DNA from: Veillonella agrestimuris
GTDB lineage: Bacteria > Bacillota > Negativicutes > Veillonellales > Veillonellaceae
DNA length: 64,000 nt
Direction: 5' to 3'
Assembly: GCF_943193065.1 (NCBI RefSeq)
Contig: NZ_CALPCS010000004.1
Location: 88,077 to 152,076, forward strand
Made by a program: the position numbers and the translations under genes. Below the pieces are notes generated by a model, which saw only the letters and a program-made list of their open reading frames with translations, ran no database searches and was not told the origin of the DNA. Each line of letters opens with the position of its first letter. Position 1 is the stretch's first letter. Shown here in pieces: positions 29,687-39,727 of the stretch.

Positions 29687-29778
29687 ATCTATGAAATATA
29701 GACATAAGCATATACAGAAGAAGTGTATAGCAAGATAGGTAGAAGAATATATAGACTAGTATCTAGAAAGGAGCACAT

Positions 29779-30642
29779 ATGGTAGATTCACCAATCGTAC
29801 ATTGGTTCCCTGGGCATATGGCGAAAGCCATGCGCATGATTAATGAATATGTTAAAAAAGTAGACGTGGTTATCGAATTATTAGATGCGCGCATTCCAAG
29901 AAGTAGTGCCAATCCTGTTATATTAGAAGTAGTAGGGCAAAAACCGCATATCGTATTACTCAATAAAGTGGATTTGGCGGATCCAGAAGTGACAAAAGAA
30001 TGGGTTGAATTTTTCACAAAACAAGGTATTACTGTGCTTACGATGAATTCTAAGTCTGGTAAAGGCAATAAGAAATTATTATCTACTGTTGAACGATTGA
30101 GTAAGCCTATTATTGATAAATGGGTAGCAAAAGGGATTCGTAGCCGTTCTGTGCGTACAATTATTCTTGGTATCCCTAATGTAGGAAAATCTACTTTAAT
30201 TAATTCCTTAGCTGGCTCTGCTGCTACAAGAACCGCCAATAAAGCTGGACATACAAGAGGTCAACAATGGGTTAAAATTGGTAAAAATCTAGAACTTCTT
30301 GATACACCAGGTGTACTATGGCCTAAATTAGAGGATCAACGAGCTGCGGCGCGACTTGCTATGACAGGTGCTATTTCTGATGATGTGTATGATTTAGAAA
30401 ATGTAATGAAACAATTGTTACAATATTTACAAGATCATAACCCATCTATTTTAGTAGAACGATATAAATTAAAACCAGAAGAAATGGAATCGGTAGATAC
30501 TATATTAGAGAATATTGGACGTCGGAGAGGCTGTCTAGTTAGTGGTGGTATTGTTGATTTAGATAAAGCTCGACGGATTATTTTACAAGATTATCGCAAT
30601 AGTAAATTAGGAAATATTACCTTAGATACTGTTGATGAATAG
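29779..30642 (+). CDS. rbgA: Ribosome biogenesis GTPase RbgA (YlqF)
   Basis: Circularly permuted GTPase for late 50S assembly. The permuted motif order is visible: G4 NKVD, then G1 GIPNVGKST and G3 DTPG. The opening W-F-P-G-H-M-A-K-A and E-L-L-D-A-R-I-P-R-S-S are typical. It is 287 residues to a TAG at 30640-30642. Reading on in frame gives 23 coding-like codons (beginning P-Y-Y-G-E-E-G-Q, ending T-G-N-K-R) and a TAA at 30712-30714, so the native protein may have had an acidic tail now cut by a nonsense codon. The conserved domain itself is complete. Neighbours rplS and rnhB are the usual ones. Confidence 0.95.
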   Translation: MVDSPIVHWFPGHMAKAMRMINEYVKKVDVVIELLDARIPRSSANPVILEVVGQKPHIVLLNKVDLADPEVTKEWVEFFTKQGITVLTMNSKSGKGNKKLLSTVERLSKPIIDKWVAKGIRSRSVRTIILGIPNVGKSTLINSLAGSAATRTANKAGHTRGQQWVKIGKNLELLDTPGVLWPKLEDQRAAARLAMTGAISDDVYDLENVMKQLLQYLQDHNPSILVERYKLKPEEMESVDTILENIGRRRGCLVSGGIVDLDKARRIILQDYRNSKLGNITLDTVDE

Positions 30643-30742
30643 CCTTATTATGGTGAAGAAGGTCAATCAGAGCCTGCTAGAGAAGAATCATCTGCAACAG
30701 GCAATAAACGATAAATATATTAGTACATTCAATAGGTAATAA

Positions 30743-31546
30743 ATGATGACTACTATAGATTTAGCAACATTGAAAGTAAAAGATATAAAGGCCTTACTAG
30801 AAGGACCTGAAGGGGAACAATATTTACCGTTAGCTATGGTTGACGAGAGAGTATCTGTACAAAAGCTAGCTGCTTCGTTTATAAAAAAACAGGAAAAAAT
30901 ACTCCTTGAACAACAACGGTTGATGAGTATGTATGATTATGAAGGTATTTTTTACGATGAAGGATTGTATCGTGTAGCAGGCGTCGATGAAGTAGGCCGT
31001 GGTCCTATTGCTGGCCCGGTAACAGTAGCGGCTGTTATTTTGCCGCCTATGACATTAATTCCAGGGCTCAATGATTCTAAAAAATTGACCGAAGAAAAAC
31101 GGGAAGCCTTATACGATATTATTATGGAAGAAGCGGTAGCTGTTAGTTGTATCTCCTATGATGCTGAGAAAATTGATGAGCTCAATATTTATGAGGCTAC
31201 ACGGCAAGCCATGTATGAAGCACTTCGCACCTTACCAGTGAAACCAGAAGCCGTTATATCTGATGCTATGCCACTGCCAGATTTAACAATTCCTGTTGAG
31301 TCTATTGTAAAAGGAGATAGTAAAAGCGCTAATATTGCAGCGGCTTCCATTATTGCAAAAGTAACGAGAGATCGATATATGGCCAGTTTAGATGAACAAT
31401 ATCCAGGCTATAAATTTGGTATTCATAAAGGTTACTATACAGCAGAGCATAAAGAAGCCCTTTTAAACCAAGGTGTTACACCATTACATAGAAAAAGCTT
31501 TGAACCTATTAAATCGATGGTTGGTTGGGAACGGAACAAACCGTAA
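30743..31546 (+). CDS. rnhB: Ribonuclease HII
   Basis: Cleaves RNA in DNA-RNA hybrids and removes misincorporated ribonucleotides. The 267-residue protein has the extended N-terminal domain of Firmicutes RNase HII (about residues 1-70) and the catalytic residues in GVDEVGRGPIAGPV (D, E), the Asp of the L-N-D-S-K-K-L segment region, and SDAMPL. The C-terminal GIHKGYYTAEH is also typical. Two adjacent ATG codons (30743, 30746) are possible starts; the ribosome site is weak (TAGGTAAT). Confidence 0.95.
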   Translation: MMTTIDLATLKVKDIKALLEGPEGEQYLPLAMVDERVSVQKLAASFIKKQEKILLEQQRLMSMYDYEGIFYDEGLYRVAGVDEVGRGPIAGPVTVAAVILPPMTLIPGLNDSKKLTEEKREALYDIIMEEAVAVSCISYDAEKIDELNIYEATRQAMYEALRTLPVKPEAVISDAMPLPDLTIPVESIVKGDSKSANIAAASIIAKVTRDRYMASLDEQYPGYKFGIHKGYYTAEHKEALLNQGVTPLHRKSFEPIKSMVGWERNKP

Positions 31547-31667
31547 CTAATAAGATAGATATATATAATAAACATAAAATATCTAATCCTGCCATGAGAA
31601 ATATATTCTTTATGTAGTATGTATATGGATAACCTTTTATAAGTGAATATATCATGAGAAACCTGCT

Positions 31668-31719
31668 AAAAAGAGGTTCCTATTGGTGTCATGATGACAC
31701 TGGTGGGAACCTCTTTTCT
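31668..31719 (+). terminator. Terminator after rnhB
   Basis: Outer stem AAAAGAGGTTCC / GGAACCTCTTTT with an inner perfect GTGTCA-TGA-TGACAC stem; the outer 3' arm ends in TTTT. The two-part structure is unusually long. Confidence 0.8.
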
Positions 31720-31808
31720 ATTTACTTAGGCGCATAAATCTTCTTATCCTATATATAGGACGTCTAGATAGTTACGAAGATTTTGTCATGTATGTAAAGG
31801 AGGTTTAT

Positions 31809-32207
31809 ATGAAAACAATTATGAACGGTACTGGAGGAATGGATTTTGATGCAAAACAGCTAGGACAGTGGGGCGAGCAAACAGCGAAGACTTATATGGA
31901 AACATTAGGATTTAGTATTGTAGAAATGAATTATCGTACGAAGCTTGGGGAAATTGATATTATTGCGAAAAAACATTTGACCTATCATTTTATTGAAATC
32001 AAAGCCCGTCGTGGCATTAATTACGGTTTACCACGAGAGGCTATATCGAAAAAGAAACAGAAGCACATTAAGCAAACGGCCATGTTATTTCTCTATGATT
32101 TACGGCAAAAGAAACGAAAATGGAAAGAAATATCTTTCGATGTCATTGAAGTGTTCTTGCACGATAATTTTCAAGTTTCTGTCAATTATATTCCGCAATG
32201 TTTCTAA
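31809..32207 (+). CDS. YraN/UPF0102 family endonuclease-like protein
   Basis: 132 residues with the UPF0102 pattern: G-x-x-G-E-x-x-A-x-x-Y near the start, Y-R-T-K-L-G-E-I-D-I-I-A, and F-I-E-I-K-A-R, forming a PD-(D/E)xK-like nuclease core (acidic residues in GEIDII and EIKAR). Biological role is unsettled; the family is often near rnhB and comM/dprA, as here. An earlier in-frame ATG (31788) is rejected because AAAGGAGG sits ideally before 31809. Co-transcribed with comM. Confidence 0.88.
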   Translation: MKTIMNGTGGMDFDAKQLGQWGEQTAKTYMETLGFSIVEMNYRTKLGEIDIIAKKHLTYHFIEIKARRGINYGLPREAISKKKQKHIKQTAMLFLYDLRQKKRKWKEISFDVIEVFLHDNFQVSVNYIPQCF

Positions 32208-32219
32208 TAGGAGATTTCT

Positions 32220-33746
32220 ATGTATGCAAAAGTATATGGTGCTACCTTGGATGGTTTAGATGGTGTATTAGTTACAGTAGAAGTAGATATTTCACAAGGA
32301 TTGCCCGTCTTTGACATAGTAGGGCTTCCCAATCAAGCTGTTAAGGAATCTCGAGAACGAGTGAGAGCGGCTATTAAAAACAGCCATTACGAATTTCCTA
32401 TGCGCCGCATTGTGGTAAATTTAGGCCCTGCAGAAGTTCGGAAAAGCAGTGCAGGCCTCGATTTAGCTATTGCGATGGGCGTATTGGCAGCTTCAGGGCA
32501 AATCAAATTACGAAAGAAACAATTAGCGTCAAAGTTGTTATCTACTATATTTATTGGTGAATTATTACTAGACGGTAGCGCTCATAAAACACAGGGAATT
32601 TTAAGTATGGCTCTTGCCGGTTCGGAAGTAGGCATTAATCGAATTGTTACGAGTGCGGATAATTTAGGCTTATTACAGCAGCTGCCAGGCATTACATCGT
32701 ATGGTGGGAACACATTAGAATCTATTGTGCAAGTCTTAGAACAGGAAGAAAATTATACTTATAGCCCTGAGGTCGATATTGATGTGCATGATACGTATAG
32801 TCTTGATTATAGCGATGTGCAAGGGCAAGACGTAGCAAAACGAGCTATGATCCTCAGTGCAGCCGGGTTTCACCATTTGATGATGGTGGGACCGCCTGGA
32901 TCAGGGAAGACGATGCTTGCCGAGCGACTGCCCAGTATATTGCCTGAGATGACATGGCAGGAACAATTAGAAGTGACTCGTATCCACGACATTGTAGGCT
33001 TATTAAAAGGGAGTTCTTTTATAAAGAAACGGCCATTTCGCAATCCCCATCATACGGCGACGAGTACGAGTATTGTAGGAGGTGGCAATAAGGTGAAGCC
33101 TGGGGAAATTACATTGGCCCATAATGGTGTTTTATTCCTTGATGAAGTACCCGAATTTAATCGATCTGTTCTAGATGCATTGCGGCAACCATTAGAATCC
33201 CATGTTGTTAGCATTAGCCGCCATCAAGGTAACTATGAATATCCAGCCAAGATGATTTGTATATTAGCGGCTAATCCATGTCCTTGCGGATACTACGGCG
33301 ATACTACGAAAGAATGTCTCTGTTCCTCCACCGAAGTACTGCGATACCAACATAAATTATCTGGTCCTATTTTGGATCGCATGGATTTATTCATCTCTGT
33401 AGAACGGCCGACCTTAGAAGACATGATGCATAGCAGGAATAATAATCTATCTAGTGCAGATATGAAAACTCTCGTAGAACGAGCCGTGATAAAACAAGAA
33501 GAACGATTTAAGGGCTTGCCCTTTCATCGTAATGGCTTAACGCCCCATAAGGCAATTAGAGAATTATTCGATATAAACGACGATTGCTGGGGATTAATAG
33601 GACGTATTTTCGATACCTTTAGATTAACAGGACGATCCTTTGATCGTTTACTTAAGGTAGCGAGAACGATAGCAGATATTGAAGATTCTTCACGAATAGA
33701 ACAAGAGCATATAAAAGAAGCTATGTTATATAGATATAGTAAATAA
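32220..33746 (+). CDS. comM: YifB/ComM-type Mg-chelatase-like AAA+ ATPase
   Basis: 508 residues. An N-terminal ribosomal-S5/Lon-like domain (GLPVFDIVGLPNQAVKESRE) is followed by the AAA+ core with Walker A GPPGSGKT, Walker B LFLDEVPEF, and the Mg-chelatase C-terminal region. Includes a Cys cluster (C-P-C-G-Y-Y-G, then C-L-C). In other bacteria ComM is a hexameric helicase that aids branch migration in natural transformation. Directly upstream of dprA, another transformation gene. ATG 32220 follows AGGAG. Confidence 0.93.
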   Translation: MYAKVYGATLDGLDGVLVTVEVDISQGLPVFDIVGLPNQAVKESRERVRAAIKNSHYEFPMRRIVVNLGPAEVRKSSAGLDLAIAMGVLAASGQIKLRKKQLASKLLSTIFIGELLLDGSAHKTQGILSMALAGSEVGINRIVTSADNLGLLQQLPGITSYGGNTLESIVQVLEQEENYTYSPEVDIDVHDTYSLDYSDVQGQDVAKRAMILSAAGFHHLMMVGPPGSGKTMLAERLPSILPEMTWQEQLEVTRIHDIVGLLKGSSFIKKRPFRNPHHTATSTSIVGGGNKVKPGEITLAHNGVLFLDEVPEFNRSVLDALRQPLESHVVSISRHQGNYEYPAKMICILAANPCPCGYYGDTTKECLCSSTEVLRYQHKLSGPILDRMDLFISVERPTLEDMMHSRNNNLSSADMKTLVERAVIKQEERFKGLPFHRNGLTPHKAIRELFDINDDCWGLIGRIFDTFRLTGRSFDRLLKVARTIADIEDSSRIEQEHIKEAMLYRYSK

Positions 33747-33769
33747 AGATGGAGATTAAAGATATATAT

Positions 33770-33826
33770 TATAGAAAATAATCGGAAATATAGAAATTAA
33801 TCGGAGATATAGAAATCAAGATAGGT
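33770..33826 (+). repeat. Three 19-bp tandem repeats between comM and dprA
   Basis: Units at 33770-33788, 33789-33807 and 33808-33826, each starting TATAGAAA and the first two containing AATCGGA. The third unit is degenerate. Confidence 0.7.
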
Positions 33827-33848
33827 ATAGTAAATCAGGAGGTGTAAG

Positions 33849-34985
33849 ATGGAACAAATGTATGAAAGTAATTTTTATATTTGTGGTATGCAACATATTT
33901 CTCATTTAGGGGCTACGTCAATTCGCAATTTAGTGGATACTTGTGGCGGTCCTTTTGAGGCGTGGTGTGCTTTGCAAGATAGAAAGACATTACAATCTAT
34001 TGGCGGCATTAAATCACAGAAAATACCCGCCATTATGAAAGCAGCTACACAAGAATTATTAGATAATCTTTGGGATTTACTAGAGAAATACCACATTACG
34101 TGGATTACTTATTTAGATGTATTATTTCCCGCTCGATTGCAGGAAATTTATAATCCTCCTGCTGTTATTTTTGTGCGCGGTAATATAGATTTACTCAAAG
34201 ATGATACATTTAAAGTTGCTATGGTAGGCGCTCGAAACTGCAGCGATTATGGCCGCAGTGTAGCCCGTTATTTAGGAAAAGAATTGGCTCATTATGATGT
34301 AGCAGTTGTCAGTGGTGGCGCTCGCGGTATCGATAGTTACAGTCACGAAGGTGTATTGTCAGGCAATGGGCAAGTTATCATCGTTATGGGTTGCGGATTA
34401 GATGTTATTTATCCGCCAGAAAACAAGAACCTCTTTGATCGTGTTATCAATAATAATGGTTTATTGTTATCTGAATATACACCTGGTACTCCGCCGTCAG
34501 GGAAACATTTTCCACAGCGCAATCGCATCATTGGTGGACTTTCAACAGCAGTTATCGTCGTAGAAGCGAAAGCTAGCAGTGGATCTCTCATTACTGCAGA
34601 CATGGCGAATAATGAAGGCCGAGAAGTCTATGTTGTGCCCGGCAGTATCTTGAATAATATAGCAGAAGGCAATCATTGGCTCATCCGGCAAGGGGCCCAT
34701 GTACTAACAAAGGCGCAAGATTTAGTGGAAGACTATAATCTATCTCTTCGGTCAGTTGATACAAAGGGGAACAATGTGATAAGCTATAATTCAGAATCTA
34801 ACACAGTTTTACAATCCCTATCGACAGATCGGTGTATCACTGTCGATAAATTAATAGAAGCAACGGGTATTCCCTTGCAACGATTACAAAGCATATTACT
34901 TGACCTAGAAATGAACCATCACATTGAAAAGGTTCAGTCTAGGGGCTATATTAGAATAACTAGGAGTGAATCAATTGTCCATTAA
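33849..34985 (+). CDS. dprA: DNA-processing protein DprA (Smf)
   Basis: Loads RecA on incoming single-stranded DNA during transformation. 378 residues: a SAM-like N-terminal region (SIRNLVDTCGG, LQSIGGIKSQ), the Rossmann-like DprA core with AMVGARNCSDYG, VSGGARGIDSYSHEG, VMGCGLDVIYPPEN and FPQRNRIIGGLS, and a C-terminal winged-helix domain. CAGGAGG precedes ATG 33849. It overlaps topA by 11 nt, the common dprA-topA arrangement. Confidence 0.95.
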   Translation: MEQMYESNFYICGMQHISHLGATSIRNLVDTCGGPFEAWCALQDRKTLQSIGGIKSQKIPAIMKAATQELLDNLWDLLEKYHITWITYLDVLFPARLQEIYNPPAVIFVRGNIDLLKDDTFKVAMVGARNCSDYGRSVARYLGKELAHYDVAVVSGGARGIDSYSHEGVLSGNGQVIIVMGCGLDVIYPPENKNLFDRVINNNGLLLSEYTPGTPPSGKHFPQRNRIIGGLSTAVIVVEAKASSGSLITADMANNEGREVYVVPGSILNNIAEGNHWLIRQGAHVLTKAQDLVEDYNLSLRSVDTKGNNVISYNSESNTVLQSLSTDRCITVDKLIEATGIPLQRLQSILLDLEMNHHIEKVQSRGYIRITRSESIVH

Positions 34986-37296
34986 ACGGTCAATCGTAAT
35001 TGGTGAACCAAAAGAAACGAAGAAAAAAACAACAAAAAAAGAAACGAAAGAAAAGGCTATTAAAGAACCGTTAACGCCAGTTGGTATAGTAAGAGACAAA
35101 TCGGTTGTGTCTACGTCTATACCACCAGAACAACGAGAACCACGGGTATTTAAAAGAGATGGCAAAGTATTGGTTATCGTAGAATCCCCTGCGAAATCTA
35201 AAACCATCGAAAAATTCTTAGGCCCTAATTACGTCGTAAAAGCTAGTATGGGGCATTTACGAGATTTGCCGAAATCCCAATTAGCTATTGATATTGATCA
35301 TGGTTTTACGCCTCGCTATAGTAATTTAGTGACTCGTAAGAAGGTAATTGACGACTTAGTGAGCCATGCTGATGAAAGTAGCGCTGTTCTATTGGCAACT
35401 GACCCGGACCGTGAAGGTGAAGCCATTTCTTGGCATTTAGCACATATTCTAAATGTGGATACGTCGTCCAAATGTCGTATTACTTTTAACGAAATTACAA
35501 AATCTGCCGTTGCAGAGGCGTTGGAAAATCCTCGTACTATTGATATGCGTATGGTTGATGCACAACAGGCGCGCCGTATTTTAGACCGTATTGTAGGCTA
35601 TAAATTAAGTCCTTTGTTATGGAAAAAAGTGTGTAAAGGCTTAAGTGCAGGCCGCGTACAGTCGGTAGCAGTCAAATTGATTGCGGAGAGAGAACGAGAA
35701 ATTCAAGCCTTTGTACCGAAAGAGTTTTGGTCTATTACAGGGCAATTTGAAACAGATAAGAAAGAAATTTTTAGTGCTGATTTAACCCATATTAAGGGTA
35801 AGAAAATCGATATTGGTACTGAAGAAGAGGCCTTATCTGTTCAAAAGAGCATTGCTAACCAACAAGCTACTGTTACATCTGTAAAGAAAAGTAAACGTAG
35901 CCGCAAAGCAGCGCCGCCATTTACAACGTCTACATTACAACAAGAAGGGGTTCGTAAATTAAACTTTGGTGCTAAGCGGACGATGATGATTGCGCAACAT
36001 TTGTATGAAGGTCTTGAAATTGGGGCTTACGGACAAGTGGGTTTAATTACCTATATGCGTACTGATTCCACACGTGTTTCTAAAGAAATGCAAGATCAAG
36101 CAAGGGATTTCATTAAACACACTTATGGGGATGAGTACTATCCGGCGAAACCGAATTTCTACGGTTCTAAAGAATCAGCGCAAGATGCGCACGAAGCTAT
36201 TCGTCCTACTTCTTTAGAGTTGACGCCTAAGATGGTAGAACCGTTTTTAAGTCGCGACGAATTAAAGCTATATACATTGATTTGGAATCGATTCTTAGCT
36301 AGCCAAATGGCGCCGCAACAAAGTGATTTGTTAACTATCGAATTAGATGTGGATCAAATATATACGTTCAAAGCTACTGGTTCTAAAGTGACTTTCCCAG
36401 GTTTTAGTGCTGTTTATGAAGACAGTAAAAAAGAAGGCACAAAAAAAGATAGTGATGCTCAATTACCTGCATTAAAAGCTGATGAAGTAGTTAGCACGAA
36501 AGAAATTAAACCAGATCAACACTTTACGCAACCGCCGGCACGCTATTCCGAAGCTAGTCTTATTAAAACATTAGAAGAATTAGGCATTGGTCGACCTAGT
36601 ACGTATGCACCAATCCTAGATACCATTGTGAGCCGCAACTATGTAGAGACTAATAATAAACAGTTTATTCCTACTGAGTTAGGTTTCGTCGTTGTAGAGT
36701 TTTTAACTAACTATTTTGGTAAAATCATTAATACTGATTTCACTGCGGAATTGGAAGAAGAATTAGACGCTATCGCTAATGGTAATGAAACATACGTCCA
36801 AGTATTGCAGAACTTCTACGATGTATTTAAAGAAGAATTAGATGAAGCAAGCCATGTAGATAAAGTAGAAATTGTATCTATGGAAAGTGATGAAATCTGC
36901 GAAGTCTGTGGTAGTCCTATGGTTTATAAGTTTGGCCGGTATGGTAAATTCTTGGCTTGTTCTAATTTTCCTGCTTGCAAAAATACAAAACCTATTACTG
37001 TGGGGACCGGTGTTGCATGTCCAAAATGCGGTGAAGGCGAGATTATTGAACGCAAATCGAAACGAGGACGGCTATTCTACGGTTGTAGTCGTTACCCACA
37101 ATGTGATTTCACCTTATGGGATAAACCAACCGATAAGTTTTGCGAAACATGTAATAGCATTATGGTGGAGAAGACCTATAAAAATGGTACAACTAAAACG
37201 TTCTGCTCTAACGATGAATGTCCTACTCGACCTAAGAAAAAATCGCGTAAAAAGGCAACTACTACCGATTTATCTAGTGAAGTAGAATCAAAATAA
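34975..37296 (+). CDS. topA: DNA topoisomerase I
   Basis: Type IA topoisomerase that relaxes negative supercoils. The 773-residue protein has a Lys/Thr-rich N-terminal extension of about 55 residues before the Toprim domain (VIVESPAKSKTIEKFLG, TDPDREGEAISWH). The catalytic tyrosine is in GLITYMRTDSTR, and three C4 zinc-ribbon repeats close the protein (CEVCG, CPKCG and CETCN units). The start is probably TTG 34975, with TAGGAG 8 nt upstream; a GTG at 34966 would overlap that site. It overlaps dprA and lies 21 nt before trmFO. Confidence 0.95.
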   Translation: MSIKRSIVIGEPKETKKKTTKKETKEKAIKEPLTPVGIVRDKSVVSTSIPPEQREPRVFKRDGKVLVIVESPAKSKTIEKFLGPNYVVKASMGHLRDLPKSQLAIDIDHGFTPRYSNLVTRKKVIDDLVSHADESSAVLLATDPDREGEAISWHLAHILNVDTSSKCRITFNEITKSAVAEALENPRTIDMRMVDAQQARRILDRIVGYKLSPLLWKKVCKGLSAGRVQSVAVKLIAEREREIQAFVPKEFWSITGQFETDKKEIFSADLTHIKGKKIDIGTEEEALSVQKSIANQQATVTSVKKSKRSRKAAPPFTTSTLQQEGVRKLNFGAKRTMMIAQHLYEGLEIGAYGQVGLITYMRTDSTRVSKEMQDQARDFIKHTYGDEYYPAKPNFYGSKESAQDAHEAIRPTSLELTPKMVEPFLSRDELKLYTLIWNRFLASQMAPQQSDLLTIELDVDQIYTFKATGSKVTFPGFSAVYEDSKKEGTKKDSDAQLPALKADEVVSTKEIKPDQHFTQPPARYSEASLIKTLEELGIGRPSTYAPILDTIVSRNYVETNNKQFIPTELGFVVVEFLTNYFGKIINTDFTAELEEELDAIANGNETYVQVLQNFYDVFKEELDEASHVDKVEIVSMESDEICEVCGSPMVYKFGRYGKFLACSNFPACKNTKPITVGTGVACPKCGEGEIIERKSKRGRLFYGCSRYPQCDFTLWDKPTDKFCETCNSIMVEKTYKNGTTKTFCSNDECPTRPKKKSRKKATTTDLSSEVESK

Positions 37297-37317
37297 AGGA
37301 ATTAAAGGAACTATACA

Positions 37318-38634
37318 ATGAATGAACAAAAAGTAATGCTCATCGGAGCCGGCCTTGCTGGCTCCGATGCAGCTTGGCAATTAGCTAATGCAGGTGTTCA
37401 CGTTGATCTTTATGAAATGAGACCTACTAAATCGTCTCCCGCCCATGAAACCGATCAATTTGCTGAACTCGTATGTAGTAATTCGCTGCGAGCAGGCAAT
37501 ATTGAAAATGCCGTAGGTCTTTTGAAAGAAGAAATGCGTCGATTAGGATCCCTTATTATGGAATGCGCTGATGCTACAGCTGTTCCGGCAGGTGGAGCCC
37601 TTGCTGTAGATCGCCATTTGTTTAGTGGCATGGTAACAGAGAAAATTAAATCCCATCCTAACATTACGATTCACTACGAAGAAGTGACATCCATTCCAGA
37701 AGAAGGCATTGTTATTTTTGCTACAGGCCCTTTAACATCGGAAGCATTAGGGGCGGCCATTAAAGAATTAACAGGCTCAAAGGACTTCTATTTCTATGAT
37801 GCTGCGGCGCCTATCGTCACAGCTGAATCCTTGAACTATGACAAAGTATTTGCCGCATCTCGCTATGATAAAGGGGATGCAGATTACTTGAACTGTCCTA
37901 TGACAGAAGAGGAATATAAGCATTTCTGGTATGAACTTACTCATGCTGAAGCTGTTCAACCGAAGGAGTTTGAAAAGGAAATTTACTTCGAAGGTTGTAT
38001 GCCTGTTGAAATTATGGCTTCCCGTGGAGAAGACACATTGCGCTATGGTCCATTGAAACCGGTAGGTTTAGTGGATAAGAGAACAAATGAAGAGTCCTAT
38101 GCAGTAGTACAGCTACGTAAAGAAAATAAAGAAGCTACTATGTTTAATTTGGTAGGCTTTCAAACCCATCTGAAATGGGGCGAGCAAAAGCGCGTCTTTG
38201 GTCTTATACCAGGTCTTGAAAATGCTGAGTTTATCCGCTATGGTGTAATGCACCGTAATACCTATATTAATTCGCCAGAGCTATTAAATCATGCATTTCA
38301 GTTGAAAGCAGACAAACGCCTTTTCTTTGCGGGCCAAATGACAGGAGTAGAAGGCTATCTTGAGTCAGCTGCTTCTGGTTTGATGGTAGGATTGCAAGTA
38401 AAGCGATTATTAGATGATAAAGACTTTATTCATTTCCCTAAAACTACTGCTATTGGCTCTTTAAGTCATTACATTTCCGCTTATGAAGGCTCGAATTTCC
38501 AGCCCATGAATGTGAACTTTGGGATCATGGATCCATGGCCTAGTAAAGTGAGAAAGAAAAAAGAAAAAAATGCTCTTATTGCTAATAGGGCGTTGGAAGA
38601 CTTAGAGAAGTTGAAAGTGGAAGAAAACCTGTAA
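37318..38634 (+). CDS. trmFO: tRNA (uracil-54-C5)-methyltransferase TrmFO, folate dependent
   Basis: Makes ribothymidine 54 in tRNA using methylenetetrahydrofolate and FAD. 438 residues; the FAD site G-A-G-L-A-G-S-D-A is near residue 11, the active-site cysteine is in LVCSNSLR, and the C-terminal [12 protein letters not shown] [18 protein letters not shown] is diagnostic. Typical topA-trmFO pairing. It ends with a bidirectional terminator shared with lgt. Confidence 0.96.
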   Translation: MNEQKVMLIGAGLAGSDAAWQLANAGVHVDLYEMRPTKSSPAHETDQFAELVCSNSLRAGNIENAVGLLKEEMRRLGSLIMECADATAVPAGGALAVDRHLFSGMVTEKIKSHPNITIHYEEVTSIPEEGIVIFATGPLTSEALGAAIKELTGSKDFYFYDAAAPIVTAESLNYDKVFAASRYDKGDADYLNCPMTEEEYKHFWYELTHAEAVQPKEFEKEIYFEGCMPVEIMASRGEDTLRYGPLKPVGLVDKRTNEESYAVVQLRKENKEATMFNLVGFQTHLKWGEQKRVFGLIPGLENAEFIRYGVMHRNTYINSPELLNHAFQLKADKRLFFAGQMTGVEGYLESAASGLMVGLQVKRLLDDKDFIHFPKTTAIGSLSHYISAYEGSNFQPMNVNFGIMDPWPSKVRKKKEKNALIANRALEDLEKLKVEENL

Positions 38635-38673
38635 TACTTAGTATCTTGAGAGCATTATAAAAAAATATATAGA

Positions 38674-38708
38674 AAAAATAGGAGCTACTTATGATAGCTC
38701 CTATTTTT
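38674..38708. terminator. Bidirectional terminator between trmFO and lgt
   Basis: AAAAATAGGAGCT / AGCTCCTATTTTT stem; the A tract on one side and T tract on the other let it work for both converging genes. Confidence 0.9.
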
Positions 38709-38715
38709 ATTACCT

Positions 38716-39549
38716 TTATTTTCTTTTTTTAGTTTTACTACTACTTTTAGTAGTATCTACTGTAACTGTTAATTGATTTTCTTTTCTTTCTTTATATCCT
38801 AAATAGATAAACAATATAATCCCTACAACAATCACTACAAGGCTTGTCATTTGTGCCGATTTTAATCCTAGTGTAAGGTTTACATAGTCACCGCGGAGGA
38901 ATTCTAATCCGAAACGCGCTGCAGAATAGAGAACAGCGTATAATACGAATACTTGTCCTTTAGCGTGTTTAAAGGAACTAAATAATAGTAATACAACAAA
39001 GATGAGAATATCGATTTGTCCTTCCCAGATTTCTGCTGGCCATAGTGGTTGATTGCCATAGGTACGGTATGCTAAGGTGCTTTCAGGATAGAGAATACCA
39101 AAATTTCCACCTGTAGGATGACCAAAGGCATCGCCATTTAATAGATTTGCCATGCGGCCTACCGATTGAGCTAGTATGAGCGCTGGTGCAAATATATCGG
39201 CAAAGGCCCAAAAGTCGATGTTGTGTTTCTTCAAATACCAATAGCCTGCAATAGTGCCTAAGACGACACCCCCTTGGATAGCCATACCACCTTGCCAAAC
39301 GAAGGGGATTTCTAATAAATGATTACCATAATAATCCCAATCGAAGAAGAATACATCCCATAAGCGGGCGCCAATGAGACCAGCTACGGCGACGGTAATT
39401 GAAAAGTCTGGAACATGAGTATGCCAACCACGACCGTCCTTTTTAAGTAAAAAATAAGCTACAGAGGCTCCCGATAAGATAGCAAGAGCTAACATGAGAC
39501 CATAAGCTCTGATAGGAAAGTCGCCAATGAAAAATAAGTATTGATGCAT
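38716..39549 (-). CDS. lgt: Prolipoprotein diacylglyceryl transferase
   Basis: Inner-membrane enzyme that adds diacylglycerol to the lipobox cysteine of prolipoproteins. 277 residues with about seven membrane segments. The N-terminal R-A-Y-G-L-M-L-A segment and the signature GRMANLLNGDAFGHPT (with the key Arg and Asn) are present, as is the R-F-G-L-E-F-L-R-G-D-Y region. The C-terminus is basic (KSSSKTKKRK). Read on the minus strand, AAGGAG precedes its ATG. Reversed relative to its neighbours. Confidence 0.95.
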   Translation of the reverse strand: MHQYLFFIGDFPIRAYGLMLALAILSGASVAYFLLKKDGRGWHTHVPDFSITVAVAGLIGARLWDVFFFDWDYYGNHLLEIPFVWQGGMAIQGGVVLGTIAGYWYLKKHNIDFWAFADIFAPALILAQSVGRMANLLNGDAFGHPTGGNFGILYPESTLAYRTYGNQPLWPAEIWEGQIDILIFVVLLLFSSFKHAKGQVFVLYAVLYSAARFGLEFLRGDYVNLTLGLKSAQMTSLVVIVVGIILFIYLGYKERKENQLTVTVDTTKSSSKTKKRK

Positions 39550-39727
39550 AAGTACTCCTTATGGTGTTAATCAGAATAAATAAGTTGAAAGTGTTACATA
39601 GTTATCTAAATTTTATCATGATTTGTAATGAAGAAGTAGGGAAAATTGAAAAAAGCACTACTTGTCATGTATAATAAAGAAATTACTATGTAAATAAGCG
39701 CTATTTAGCGCCTTGATAGGAGTTATT

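Noticed and set aside
28315..30642. Several in-frame TAG codons (toxin modules and rbgA) suggesting UAG recoding
   Set aside because: Healthy genes here end normally in TAG (pcrA, gatC, recO, leuS), so UAG works as a stop; the toxin region also has frameshifts, which indicates decay.
33770..33826. CRISPR array
   Set aside because: Units are head-to-tail with no spacers and there are no cas genes.
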